From Paraclostridium ghonii (GTDB lineage Bacteria; Bacillota; Clostridia; Peptostreptococcales; Peptostreptococcaceae), in assembly GCF_023653455.1 (NCBI RefSeq), contig NZ_JAKEDR010000075.1, positions 1-15,196 of the forward strand: DNA of 15,196 bases, in the 5' to 3' direction. Of this stretch, positions 8,731 through 15,196 are shown in pieces. Each line of letters begins with the position of its first letter. Position 1 is the first letter of the stretch. Made by a program: the position numbers and the translations under genes. The notes under the pieces are model-generated. The model saw nothing but the letters and a program-made list of their open reading frames with translations, did no database searches and had not been told where the DNA came from.

Positions 8731-9729
8731 TTATACGCTATATTTAACCATTAAATCAGTTAATATATCATTTTTATCAACTGAGTGTATTGCATCAATA
8801 AATCTTATTGTTCCTGTTTTTGCTCTCATAACAACAGAGTTTGTTGTTACTTTTCCGTTTCCTAAGCTAACTACACCTTTTATTAAATCTCCATCTGTTA
8901 TCCCTGTGGCTGCAAAGAAAAGTTCATCTCCTTTAGCTAAATCTTCTAGTGATAATATCTTTTCTATATCTTCATCTTCTATTCCCATTTCATGGCATCT
9001 AACTCTTTCTTCATCACTTAGAGGATATATTTGAGCTTGCATATCTCCTCCCATACATTTTATAGCAGCAGCTGTTATAACACCCTCAGGTCCTCCACCA
9101 ATTCCCATAAGCATGTCTATCCCTGTATCTTCAAAACAAGTTGCAATACCTGCAGCAACGTCTCCATCTCCGAACATTTTTATTCTTGTTCCTAATTTTC
9201 TCGCTGCTTCAAATATATAGTTATGTCTATCTCTGTCTTGAACTATTATTGTCATTTCTGTAGTTTTTTTATTTAAGGCTTTAGCTACATTTTTTATATT
9301 TTCCTCAACACTAGTATTTAAATTTATACATCCTTTTGCTTTTGGCCCAACAATTATTTTTTTCATATACGTATCTGGAGCTTTAAGTAAGCTTCCTTTT
9401 TTACCCATAGCTATTACAGATATAACATTCGGTAATCCTTTAGCTATTAGTGTAGTCCCATCTAACGGATCTACTGCTATATCAACTTTCATGCTGTCTT
9501 CTGTCCCCATACCAACTTTTTCACCAATGTATAACATAGGTGCTTCATCTAATTCTCCCTCACCTATTACAACTTCACCATCGATTTTTACTGTTTCAAA
9601 AGCTCTTCTCATTGCCTCTACTGCAGCTCCATCAGCTCCGTTTTTGTCTCCTCGTCCCATAAATTGCGATGAAACTAAAGCTGCTGCTTCCGTTACTCTA
9701 ACTAACTCTAATGCTAAATTTCTATCCAT
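8731..9729 (-). CDS. glpX: Fructose-1,6-bisphosphatase class II
   Basis: The enzyme hydrolyses fructose 1,6-bisphosphate to fructose 6-phosphate in gluconeogenesis. The product is 332 aa. It starts with the characteristic MDRNLALELVRVTEAAAL segment. The metal and phosphate site shows GEGELDEAPMLYIGE (56-70) and DPLDGTT (87-93), and FGDGDVAAGIATC and IGGGPEGVITAAA follow, all typical of GlpX. The frame is open three codons further up (9738), but AAGGGAG fits only the ATG at 9729. It has its own promoter and terminator. Neighbouring transaldolase and RpiB act on the same sugar-phosphate pool. Confidence 0.96.
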   Translation of the reverse strand: MDRNLALELVRVTEAAALVSSQFMGRGDKNGADGAAVEAMRRAFETVKIDGEVVIGEGELDEAPMLYIGEKVGMGTEDSMKVDIAVDPLDGTTLIAKGLPNVISVIAMGKKGSLLKAPDTYMKKIIVGPKAKGCINLNTSVEENIKNVAKALNKKTTEMTIIVQDRDRHNYIFEAARKLGTRIKMFGDGDVAAGIATCFEDTGIDMLMGIGGGPEGVITAAAIKCMGGDMQAQIYPLSDEERVRCHEMGIEDEDIEKILSLEDLAKGDELFFAATGITDGDLIKGVVSLGNGKVTTNSVVMRAKTGTIRFIDAIHSVDKNDILTDLMVKYSV

Positions 9730-9767
9730 AAAATTCATCTCCCTTGGTTCGTTAATCTCTCTTCAAA

Positions 9768-9796
9768 ATTATATATCACATTTATTAAATAGTAAA
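9768..9796 (-). promoter_or_regulatory. SigA-type promoter for glpX, with overlapping inverted repeat
   Basis: On the minus strand: TTTACT (-35, 9791-9796), a 17-base spacer, and TATAAT (-10, 9768-9773). A 6-bp inverted repeat AACATT-TATT-AATGTT (9795-9810) overlaps the upstream edge of the -35 and could be an operator. An 8-bp direct repeat ATCACATT occurs at 9775-9782 and 9843-9850. No catabolite-response element is recognisable. Confidence 0.6.
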
Positions 9797-9850
9797 CATT
9801 TATTAATGTTAAATATACTTTTAGTGTGGTATATAATTAAAAATCACATT

Positions 9851-9885
9851 AAAAAAAGGCGATAATTTTTAATTATCGCCTTTTT
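9851..9885 (-). terminator. Intrinsic terminator after the transaldolase gene
   Basis: The strong stem GGCGATAATT/AATTATCGCC (9858-9867 / 9871-9880) has a 3-nt loop and is flanked by A and T runs, so it is probably bidirectional. It starts 2 bp past the stop codon. Confidence 0.95.
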
Positions 9886-9886
9886 A

Positions 9887-10534
9887 TTAATTTTTAGGTA
9901 CACTTTCCCAATCTTTAAGGAATTTTTCTATTCCTATATCTGTCATTGGATGACCCAACATTTGTTTGAAAACTTTATATGGAACAGTTGATATATCTGC
10001 ACCCGCTTTAGCTGAAGTTAAAACATGTTGAGGATGTCTTATACTAGCTGATATTATTTCTGTCTCTATTCCATGTATGCTGAATATTTCAGCAACTTCT
10101 TCTATTAACATTATTCCTTCTTGACCTATATCATCCAATCTACCAACAAAAGGACTTACATAAGAAGCACCTGCTTTAGCTGCTAATAAAGCTTGGTTTG
10201 CTGAGAATATTAGTGTTACATTAGTTTTTATACCTTTTTTGGCTAAAGCCGCTACAGCTTTTAATCCTTCTGCACACATAGGAATTTTTATTACTATATT
10301 TTGATGAATTTTACTTAATTCTTCACCTTCTTTTATCATTCCTTCGCTATCCATTGAAATAACTTCTGCAGATATTGGCCCATCTACAATTTGAGTTATT
10401 TCCTTTACTACATTTTCAAAAACTCTTCCTTCTTTAGCTATTAGTGAAGGGTTTGTTGTAACGCCTTCTATAACGCCCCATGAATTTATTTCTTTTATTT
10501 CATCAACATTTGCAGTATCTATAAATAGTTTCAT
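9887..10534 (-). CDS. tal: Small transaldolase / fructose-6-phosphate aldolase family
   Basis: The product is 215 aa and belongs to the short, decameric FSA/TalC class I aldolase family. The Schiff-base lysine is K83 in [14 protein letters not shown] (24-32) and [11 protein letters not shown] (127-137) are intact. By motif comparison with E. coli FSA, the positions that separate the two activities read E57 (FSA has Gln59) and F129 (FSA has Tyr131). Glu and Phe are the transaldolase combination, so I favour sedoheptulose-7-P/glyceraldehyde-3-P transaldolase over aldolase. The ribosome site is AAGGAGG, 6 bases ahead of the ATG. It is 18 bp downstream of a small membrane-protein gene and ends at a strong terminator. 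Confidence 0.93.
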   Translation of the reverse strand: MKLFIDTANVDEIKEINSWGVIEGVTTNPSLIAKEGRVFENVVKEITQIVDGPISAEVISMDSEGMIKEGEELSKIHQNIVIKIPMCAEGLKAVAALAKKGIKTNVTLIFSANQALLAAKAGASYVSPFVGRLDDIGQEGIMLIEEVAEIFSIHGIETEIISASIRHPQHVLTSAKAGADISTVPYKVFKQMLGHPMTDIGIEKFLKDWESVPKN

Positions 10535-10552
10535 GTTTTTACCTCCTTGGAT

Positions 10553-10663
10553 TTACATTCCTATAAATAAGCTTAATACACCTGCAACACTAGAAAGAAC
10601 TAATAATCCTATAATAGCTAATGCTATTACTCTTGTAGATTTTTTACTTCTAGCTTTTGCCAT
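10553..10663 (-). CDS. 36-aa single-TM small protein
   Basis: A complete short gene lies just ahead of the transaldolase gene. The ATG at 10661-10663 is preceded by GAGGTG with a 6-base gap, and the frame ends in TAA at 10553-10555. The product has a basic N-terminus (MAKARSKKSTR) followed by one hydrophobic helix (about residues 12-34, starting VIALAIIGLLVL and ending in FIGM), so it should insert with the N-terminus inside. It resembles the DUF4044 group of tiny Firmicutes membrane proteins in length and layout, but I cannot confirm that without a profile search. It is probably cotranscribed with the transaldolase gene. A TTGACT at 10705-10710 could be part of a promoter, but no matching -10 is clear. 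Confidence 0.75.
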   Translation of the reverse strand: MAKARSKKSTRVIALAIIGLLVLSSVAGVLSLFIGM

Positions 10664-10720
10664 GTTATCACCTCGTTAATTTTAAACATTATGTATTACT
10701 TATAAGTCAATCTATTTAAT

Positions 10721-10753
10721 ATAAAAAGCCCTTATTTCATAAGGACTTTTTAT
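10721..10753 (-). terminator. Intrinsic terminator after pepF
   Basis: The hairpin has arms AAAAAGCCCTTAT (10723-10735) and ATAAGGACTTTTT (10739-10751), 12 of 13 paired (one C/A mismatch), with a 3-nt loop and a U-run on the minus strand. It begins 35 bp past the pepF stop. Confidence 0.9.
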
Positions 10754-10787
10754 ATATTTTACCACTATTTCTAAATTACTTCTATCA

Positions 10788-12704
10788 TTAATTTATTAAT
10801 AGCTTTTCTAATTCGCTTACCAATGAGTTAAACTTCTCTGTTGTTTGCTCTATAGGTTTAGTGCTATAAAGATTTATTCCACTTTCTTTTAATAACTCTA
10901 TAGGATAGTTAGACCCGCCTTTTTTAAGAAAAGATAAATAATTTTCAGGTCCATTTTTAATTATATCTTGAGAAAATGCTATACCTGTACTACATCCTGT
11001 AGCATACTTATATACATAAAAACTGTTGTAAAAATGAGGTATTTTTGACCACCCTACTTTAGATAGTTGGTCTACTTCAAAATCTTTCCCATAATATTTT
11101 TGTAAAAGTTCTCCCCATACATCATTTAATACTAATACATTTACAACTTCTCCACTTTCAAGTTTTTGATGTACTTTATCTTCAAATTCAGCATACATTG
11201 TTTGTACAAATAATGTATTTTTTATCAAATCTAAATATTGAGTTATATAATAAGCTTTTTCATCATTGTTTTGTGTGTTTTTTATTAACATTTCATATAA
11301 TAAAGCTTCGTTAGTTATAGATGCAACTTCATGAGTAAATATACTTGGTTTAGAATTTAAATAATTTTGATTCTTAGAACTTATATAACCATATACTGCA
11401 TGACCTAATTCATGAGATAATGTAGATACCGAATCTAAATTTCCACTATAGTTCATTAAAACATATGGATGATTATCATATACTGATAGGCAATAAGCTC
11501 CACTGACTTTATTTTCATCTGAATATACATCTACCCATCTCTCATTAAAAGCCTTATAAAGTATATCTCCGTATTCTTTTCCTAAAGGATTTAGTGCCGA
11601 ATATACAATATTTTGAGCTTTACCATATGGAATATGCTCATCTACCGGATTAATAATAGGAGCATGCATATCGTATGAATAAACTTTATCTAAATTTAGT
11701 ACTTTTTTTCTTAAAGCTATATATTTATGCAAACTTCCTAAATTATTATCTACTGTATTTACTAGTTCATCATAGACCTTAGGATCTATATCATCACCTG
11801 ACATGTACATTTCTCTTGAATTTTTATACCCTCTAGCATTTGAATAAAATATATTTTTCTTAACTTGTCCTATAAATAAACCTGATAACATATTTATGTT
11901 ATTGTTATATTTTAGAGATTCATTCTCATAAGCTTTTTTTCTAGTCTCTCTATTTGTACTTTCTACTGCTAATGAATACTCTGAAGGATTTAAGCTTGAT
12001 TTTTTATCCATATTCAAAAACAATTCATATATGTCTTTAGGTAAAGATGATATATCACTTATATTACTTAACAGTTCTTCTTCTTTAGGATTAAGATAAT
12101 GCTTTTTATTTCTTCTTATATCACTCAAATACATACTATATTTGTTTGATATCTTTTCATCTTTCATAATCTCTTTAAAATCTTTGTTAGATAATTTTAA
12201 AATTTCTAATTCTAAATCAGAACATATAGAACTGTATTCTTTATATACTTTGTTTAAGTCTTCATTCATATTTAAATATTTATATGAGTTTTTATTAACG
12301 TCACTATTTAAAGATACATAAGCATATAATTTTTCTAGTTTTGAGTCCAAATCTTCTTTTATATTTAGAGCATATAGTAAATGTTTTTGAGACTTAGTTA
12401 CTTTACCTACATAATTTTCTAACTCTTTAGTTTGTTCTTTAAATTTATCTAAATTTTGTTTCCAATATTCATCACTCTTATACAATTTAGTTATATCCCA
12501 AGTAGTGTATTTAGTAGCTTTTTTTGATTCTTCTTTAGAATTTTCTTCCTTAGAAGAATCTTTTTTACTAGTATCATTTATAGTTTGAAGTGTATTTTCA
12601 TTTAAAGCTTCTCTATGTCCACTTATATCTTTCTGTAATAAAATAGATGCAAATAATATAACAACAATTACAATAGTTATTAACTTATACATATTTTTCC
12701 CCAT
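10788..12704 (-). CDS. pepF: Membrane-anchored oligoendopeptidase F homologue (M3B)
   Basis: The product is 638 aa and is a zinc metallopeptidase of the M3 family, which cuts short peptides. The HELGH motif (431-435) supplies two zinc histidines and the catalytic E432; E459 in THEVASITNE is the expected third ligand. The substrate-binding PHFYNSFYVYKYATG is at 556-570. Unlike ordinary cytosolic PepF (about 600 aa), it begins with a basic stretch and a hydrophobic helix (7-23, LITIVIVVILFASILL), then a Ser/Lys/Glu-rich linker to about residue 65. There is no cysteine for a lipobox, so a signal anchor or cleaved signal peptide is likely, placing the enzyme outside the membrane. The start at 12704 has AAAGGA 9 bases ahead, within a hairpin; the ATG four codons later is a weaker alternative. 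No convincing SigA promoter is seen. Confidence 0.9.
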   Translation of the reverse strand: MGKNMYKLITIVIVVILFASILLQKDISGHREALNENTLQTINDTSKKDSSKEENSKEESKKATKYTTWDITKLYKSDEYWKQNLDKFKEQTKELENYVGKVTKSQKHLLYALNIKEDLDSKLEKLYAYVSLNSDVNKNSYKYLNMNEDLNKVYKEYSSICSDLELEILKLSNKDFKEIMKDEKISNKYSMYLSDIRRNKKHYLNPKEEELLSNISDISSLPKDIYELFLNMDKKSSLNPSEYSLAVESTNRETRKKAYENESLKYNNNINMLSGLFIGQVKKNIFYSNARGYKNSREMYMSGDDIDPKVYDELVNTVDNNLGSLHKYIALRKKVLNLDKVYSYDMHAPIINPVDEHIPYGKAQNIVYSALNPLGKEYGDILYKAFNERWVDVYSDENKVSGAYCLSVYDNHPYVLMNYSGNLDSVSTLSHELGHAVYGYISSKNQNYLNSKPSIFTHEVASITNEALLYEMLIKNTQNNDEKAYYITQYLDLIKNTLFVQTMYAEFEDKVHQKLESGEVVNVLVLNDVWGELLQKYYGKDFEVDQLSKVGWSKIPHFYNSFYVYKYATGCSTGIAFSQDIIKNGPENYLSFLKKGGSNYPIELLKESGINLYSTKPIEQTTEKFNSLVSELEKLLIN

Positions 12705-12751
12705 AAAAAGCCATCCTTTCTCTAAGATTATTAGTATTAGGATGGCTTTTT
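12705..12751 (-). promoter_or_regulatory. Hairpin covering the pepF ribosome-binding site
   Basis: A perfect 13-bp inverted repeat (12705-12717 and 12739-12751, AAAAAGCCATCCT and its complement) has a 21-nt loop. The loop itself can form a 4-bp CTAA/TTAG stem. In the minus-strand RNA the 3' arm contains the AAAGGA ribosome site, and its U5 ends exactly at the pepF ATG. It could hide the ribosome site, or act as a terminator of read-through from spoIIE. On the plus strand it is also terminator-like, but no plus-strand gene leads into it. Confidence 0.75.
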
Positions 12752-12778
12752 GTATCTATATTATTCAGTTTTTGGAAA

Positions 12779-12797
12779 ATAAGTATCGTTTACTTAT
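12779..12797. repeat. Inverted repeat overlapping the first DnaA box
   Basis: ATAAGTA (12779-12785) and TACTTAT (12791-12797) form a perfect 7-bp inverted repeat around a 5-base centre. Its right arm overlaps the DnaA box at 12794-12802 by four bases. It lies 75-93 bp ahead of the pepF start and could be an operator. Confidence 0.45.
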
Positions 12798-13012
12798 CCA
12801 CATATTTATCAACATATCAACACTTTTAAAATGTTAAATTTCCAATATTTATTATGCATATTTTTTCATATTTATATATTATATTTACATATTATCCACA
12901 TATTATAAATACTTATTAACATTTTTTTTATTTTCATGTTGATATTACTCTATTTTCATAAATTTATTTTATATTTTAAAATTTTTAATTTTTCTTAATT
13001 TTTCACATATTT

Positions 13013-13019
13013 TGTCGAA
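13013..13019 (+). promoter_or_regulatory. Consensus Spo0A box
   Basis: TGTCGAA is an exact match to the Spo0A binding core. It sits inside the DnaA-box cluster, about 310 bp upstream of the pepF start and 100 bp after the end of spoIIE. It is a single site, so it is suggestive only. Confidence 0.45.
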
Positions 13020-13120
13020 TATTGTAATTCCAATGTGTACATAAATAAATAACCATTTTATATGTCCACATTTTATCCACATTTAATTAACATTTTGTGT
13101 ATAACTTGTGGATTTTAAAA

Positions 13121-15196
13121 TTAATCCTTAAATACTTTGCTTACAAGAACCGTCATATCATCATGTATATTATTATTTTGTATGTCTAATGCTCTATTTA
13201 AAATTTCATTTGTTATTTCTTTTGGATTAGTTGTTTCTAATCCTTTTAAAAAGTATATCAACCAATTGTCGCCTAGGTTTTTATTCTTACCAGCATCTAC
13301 AATCCCATCTGAAACCATAATTATATAGTCCCCATCTTTTATTTTCCTACTATCTCTTTCTATATTTATATCCGCCAGTATACCTACAGGCAATGAAGCG
13401 CTAGATATAAGATCTATATCACCATTGCTTCTTTTTATATATGTTGAGCATGCACCCATTTTTATTGTATTTAATACCCCCTTATTTAAATCAATAATAC
13501 CTAAATCTAATGTTGAGAACATCTCGTCAGATGATTTAAGCATTAATATATTATTTATAGTGTCAATTATTATTTCTTCATCTATATTCGAGTCCATCAT
13601 ATTTTCTAATATATCTATGGTTATAGACGATTCTTCGTAAGCCTTTCTTCCTTTTCCCATCCCATCACTTATAGCTATCATATATTTTCCATCAGATACT
13701 TCCATATAAGTATAGTTATCCCCTGAAATTAAATACCCATCTTTAGACATATTAGAAACCTCTGTTGCAACTTTAAATTCTTGTCTTTTTGTTAGTTTTA
13801 TTTTGCATTGACCTCCTGTGCATATACATCCTACTTTTCTAGCAACTAATTCTTGACCTAATACATTTGATATAATATTAGTTATCTTACTTTCACACAA
13901 TTTATTATCACTACAAGTTTCTCTTTCTATTAAAACTTCAAAATCATTGCTATCTGTAGATATGTAATTTAATTTTTTTATACTTATATTATTTCTGTCT
14001 AGTTCAACAAGTAAATTTTTTTCCATTTCCATATCAAATATTATATCTTTATCTAATTCTTTTGCCATGCATTCAATAGAGTTGGACATATATCTTATTT
14101 GATTAGCTACTAACTTTCTATTTTCCGAAAATCTTTGCTCCCAACTGTAGTCTAATGCAAACATTTTATAATAATAATTCGATGCCTTAACAATACTCTC
14201 AGGCTTTATACAATCTTTCTTAAAATCAATAGGTATATTTTCTAAATAAACTTCTCCACTATCCTCTAGTTCTTCTAGTATTCTATTCATCATTGTATAT
14301 GTGTAATTAAATTTTGAGTCCCAACATCTCCTTCTCATTCCACAATTTTTACATTCATCATTATGTATCATATCTATTATATGTGCTATATCTTTTTGAT
14401 CTAAAATCTTTTCTTTTTCTCTTATCCTATCAAAAGTATTCGCTAAATCTGAATATGTTTTATACATACCTCTTAATCTGTTATTAGTTATTTCCCTACT
14501 CCTAGCTAAATAATCTTCTACTCCATCTTTTAATCCACCGTTTCCCTTTATAATTTTCTCTATATTTTTTATTACCTTATCCGGTATAAGTATTACCAAC
14601 ACACTAGCTATTAGTATATCTCTAACTTCCATAATGTTTGAACCTATCCCAGAGGTATAAATGTAAATTAAACTCCAACCCACTACATATCCTGCTACAC
14701 TTAAATATTTATTAACTTTATTAAATCCACCACAAATCAATCCTGCAAATGCATAAATTCCCATATACATACTAGACACTAAATTATTTATAAAATAAAC
14801 CAATCCAATTATAACTCCACTAGATGCTCCTAAAGCTGAACCACCTGTAATAGATAATATTAATATAGTCATAGTTGTTAAAACATTTCTAATCGATATG
14901 CCAAGTACAGAAACTCCCCCTATTCCCATTATGCTAAATATTATGATAATTGTTAAAGCTACAATTTCTTCATTAGAGGTGACTGTTCTAGAAGCCCTTT
15001 TATTTATAACTGCAACTCCATAAGAAAATATATAAGTCCCAACAAACATAAGTATACACTCAACTAAAGCTATGCTTAAATTATATACGTAGCTTCCAAA
15101 TATTAAAGCTTGTCCCATAGCTATAGGAATCATTACCAAGGTTCCTATAATAGATATTTTATTTATTGATTTTATATTTTTTATATAACTAGATAT
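13121..15196 (-). CDS. spoIIE: Stage II sporulation protein E (partial, 5' end off the window)
   Basis: SpoIIE is a membrane PP2C-type phosphatase that dephosphorylates SpoIIAA to release sigma-F in the forespore, and it also helps the polar septum form. The frame is open through the right edge, giving 691 codons without the true start; the first in-window TTG (15139) is not a start, since residues upstream continue the membrane domain. Visible parts, numbered from that TTG: membrane helices to about 187, a cytoplasmic regulatory region with CKNCGMRRRC (263-272) and CICTGGQC (438-445), then the phosphatase domain with SGDN (472-475), SDGMGKG (491-497), SDG (610-612) and HDDMTV (659-664), which hold the metal-binding aspartates. 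Full-length homologues are about 800-830 aa, so roughly 100-140 residues are missing. Its promoter is outside the window. Confidence 0.96.
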   Translation of the reverse strand: MSSYIKNIKSINKISIIGTLVMIPIAMGQALIFGSYVYNLSIALVECILMFVGTYIFSYGVAVINKRASRTVTSNEEIVALTIIIIFSIMGIGGVSVLGISIRNVLTTMTILILSITGGSALGASSGVIIGLVYFINNLVSSMYMGIYAFAGLICGGFNKVNKYLSVAGYVVGWSLIYIYTSGIGSNIMEVRDILIASVLVILIPDKVIKNIEKIIKGNGGLKDGVEDYLARSREITNNRLRGMYKTYSDLANTFDRIREKEKILDQKDIAHIIDMIHNDECKNCGMRRRCWDSKFNYTYTMMNRILEELEDSGEVYLENIPIDFKKDCIKPESIVKASNYYYKMFALDYSWEQRFSENRKLVANQIRYMSNSIECMAKELDKDIIFDMEMEKNLLVELDRNNISIKKLNYISTDSNDFEVLIERETCSDNKLCESKITNIISNVLGQELVARKVGCICTGGQCKIKLTKRQEFKVATEVSNMSKDGYLISGDNYTYMEVSDGKYMIAISDGMGKGRKAYEESSITIDILENMMDSNIDEEIIIDTINNILMLKSSDEMFSTLDLGIIDLNKGVLNTIKMGACSTYIKRSNGDIDLISSASLPVGILADINIERDSRKIKDGDYIIMVSDGIVDAGKNKNLGDNWLIYFLKGLETTNPKEITNEILNRALDIQNNNIHDDMTVLVSKVFKD

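Larger units (their letters stand above)
12752..13120. other. A+T-rich spacer between spoIIE and pepF with DnaA-box cluster
   Basis: About 370 bp of extremely A+T-rich DNA carries no gene I can support. Exact matches to the DnaA box TTATNCACA occur at 12794-12802, 12892-12900 and 13073-13081 (all TTATCCACA, plus strand) and at 13096-13104 (TTATACACA, minus strand). One-mismatch forms are at 12806-12814 (TTATCAACA) and 12999-13007 (TTTTTCACA). Weaker relatives are at 13062-13070 and 13107-13115. The stretch of about 12901-13060 between the outer groups is almost pure A/T. No GC-containing terminator hairpin is visible after spoIIE. The arrangement looks like a DnaA-binding locus; dnaA, dnaN and rpmH are not present, so oriC itself is unlikely. 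Confidence 0.75.

Noticed and set aside
9775..9850. Direct repeat ATCACATT at 9775-9782 and 9843-9850 near the glpX promoter
   Set aside because: Only 8 bp in A+T-rich DNA, and one copy lies at the edge of a terminator; not enough to call an operator.
12636..12704. Lipoprotein signal on the PepF homologue
   Set aside because: No cysteine occurs in or just after the hydrophobic segment, so there is no lipobox.
12705..12751. Terminator for a plus-strand transcript
   Set aside because: The hairpin and T-run would work on the plus strand, but no plus-strand gene or promoter leads to it.
12794..13115. Chromosomal oriC
   Set aside because: The boxes and A/T core fit an origin, but dnaA, dnaN, recF, gyrB and rpmH are absent, and the flanking genes are spoIIE and pepF. 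A DnaA-binding locus outside oriC is the safer reading.
15137..15139. TTG as the start of spoIIE
   Set aside because: The frame stays open for 19 more codons to the window edge, no ribosome site precedes the TTG, and the membrane domain would be truncated.

Overview
The window looks like chromosome from a low-GC, spore-forming Clostridia species, most likely Peptostreptococcaceae (Clostridioides/Paraclostridium/Romboutsia type). The reasons are very high A+T, strong AGGAGG-type ribosome sites, SpoIIE, a class II GlpX fructose bisphosphatase, and the gene order rho-rpmE-tdk-(DUF1385)-prmC-prfA-sua5-rpiB-upp, which resembles the B. subtilis glpX/rho/rpmE/tdk/prfA/prmC/ywlC/upp neighbourhood. 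The genus is an inference. Every gene found is on the minus strand, so transcription runs from right to left.

Reading in the direction of transcription: spoIIE (incomplete, cut by the right edge) is followed by about 415 bp of extremely A+T-rich spacer. This spacer holds four consensus DnaA boxes, a perfect Spo0A box and a long hairpin that covers the ribosome site of the next gene. Next comes a membrane-anchored oligoendopeptidase F homologue with its terminator. Then a previously unlisted 36-codon single-TM gene lies immediately ahead of a small transaldolase/fructose-6-phosphate aldolase gene (terminator), followed by glpX (terminator). Rho has its own leader. A strong promoter between rho and rpmE drives rpmE and tdk, with a stable hairpin between them and a terminator after tdk. 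The translation-termination block DUF1385/yqhQ-prmC-prfA follows, with an extra promoter for prfA at the end of prmC and a terminator. Last are a ZIP metal transporter, sua5 (t6A synthesis), rpiB and upp, ending in a terminator.

Most genes are housekeeping and fit together. PrmC methylates the GGQ glutamine of PrfA, Sua5 begins t6A37 modification of tRNA, and L31 is a ribosomal protein. RpiB, transaldolase and GlpX serve pentose-phosphate and gluconeogenic sugar flow. Upp and Tdk salvage pyrimidines. SpoIIE is the phosphatase that activates sigma-F in the forespore. For several genes the ribosome-binding site shows that the start lies a few codons inside the longest open frame (sua5, prfA, prmC, rpmE, rho, glpX); the coordinates given here follow the ribosome sites.

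The part that is not routine is the spoIIE-pepF spacer. It has the makings of a DnaA-binding locus outside oriC, possibly linked to sporulation through Spo0A. The other points worth following are the pepF leader hairpin, the exported PepF-like peptidase, the small membrane protein gene and the Asn/Gln/Lys-rich insertion in Rho. No mobile elements, CRISPR arrays, rRNA or tRNA genes were seen.
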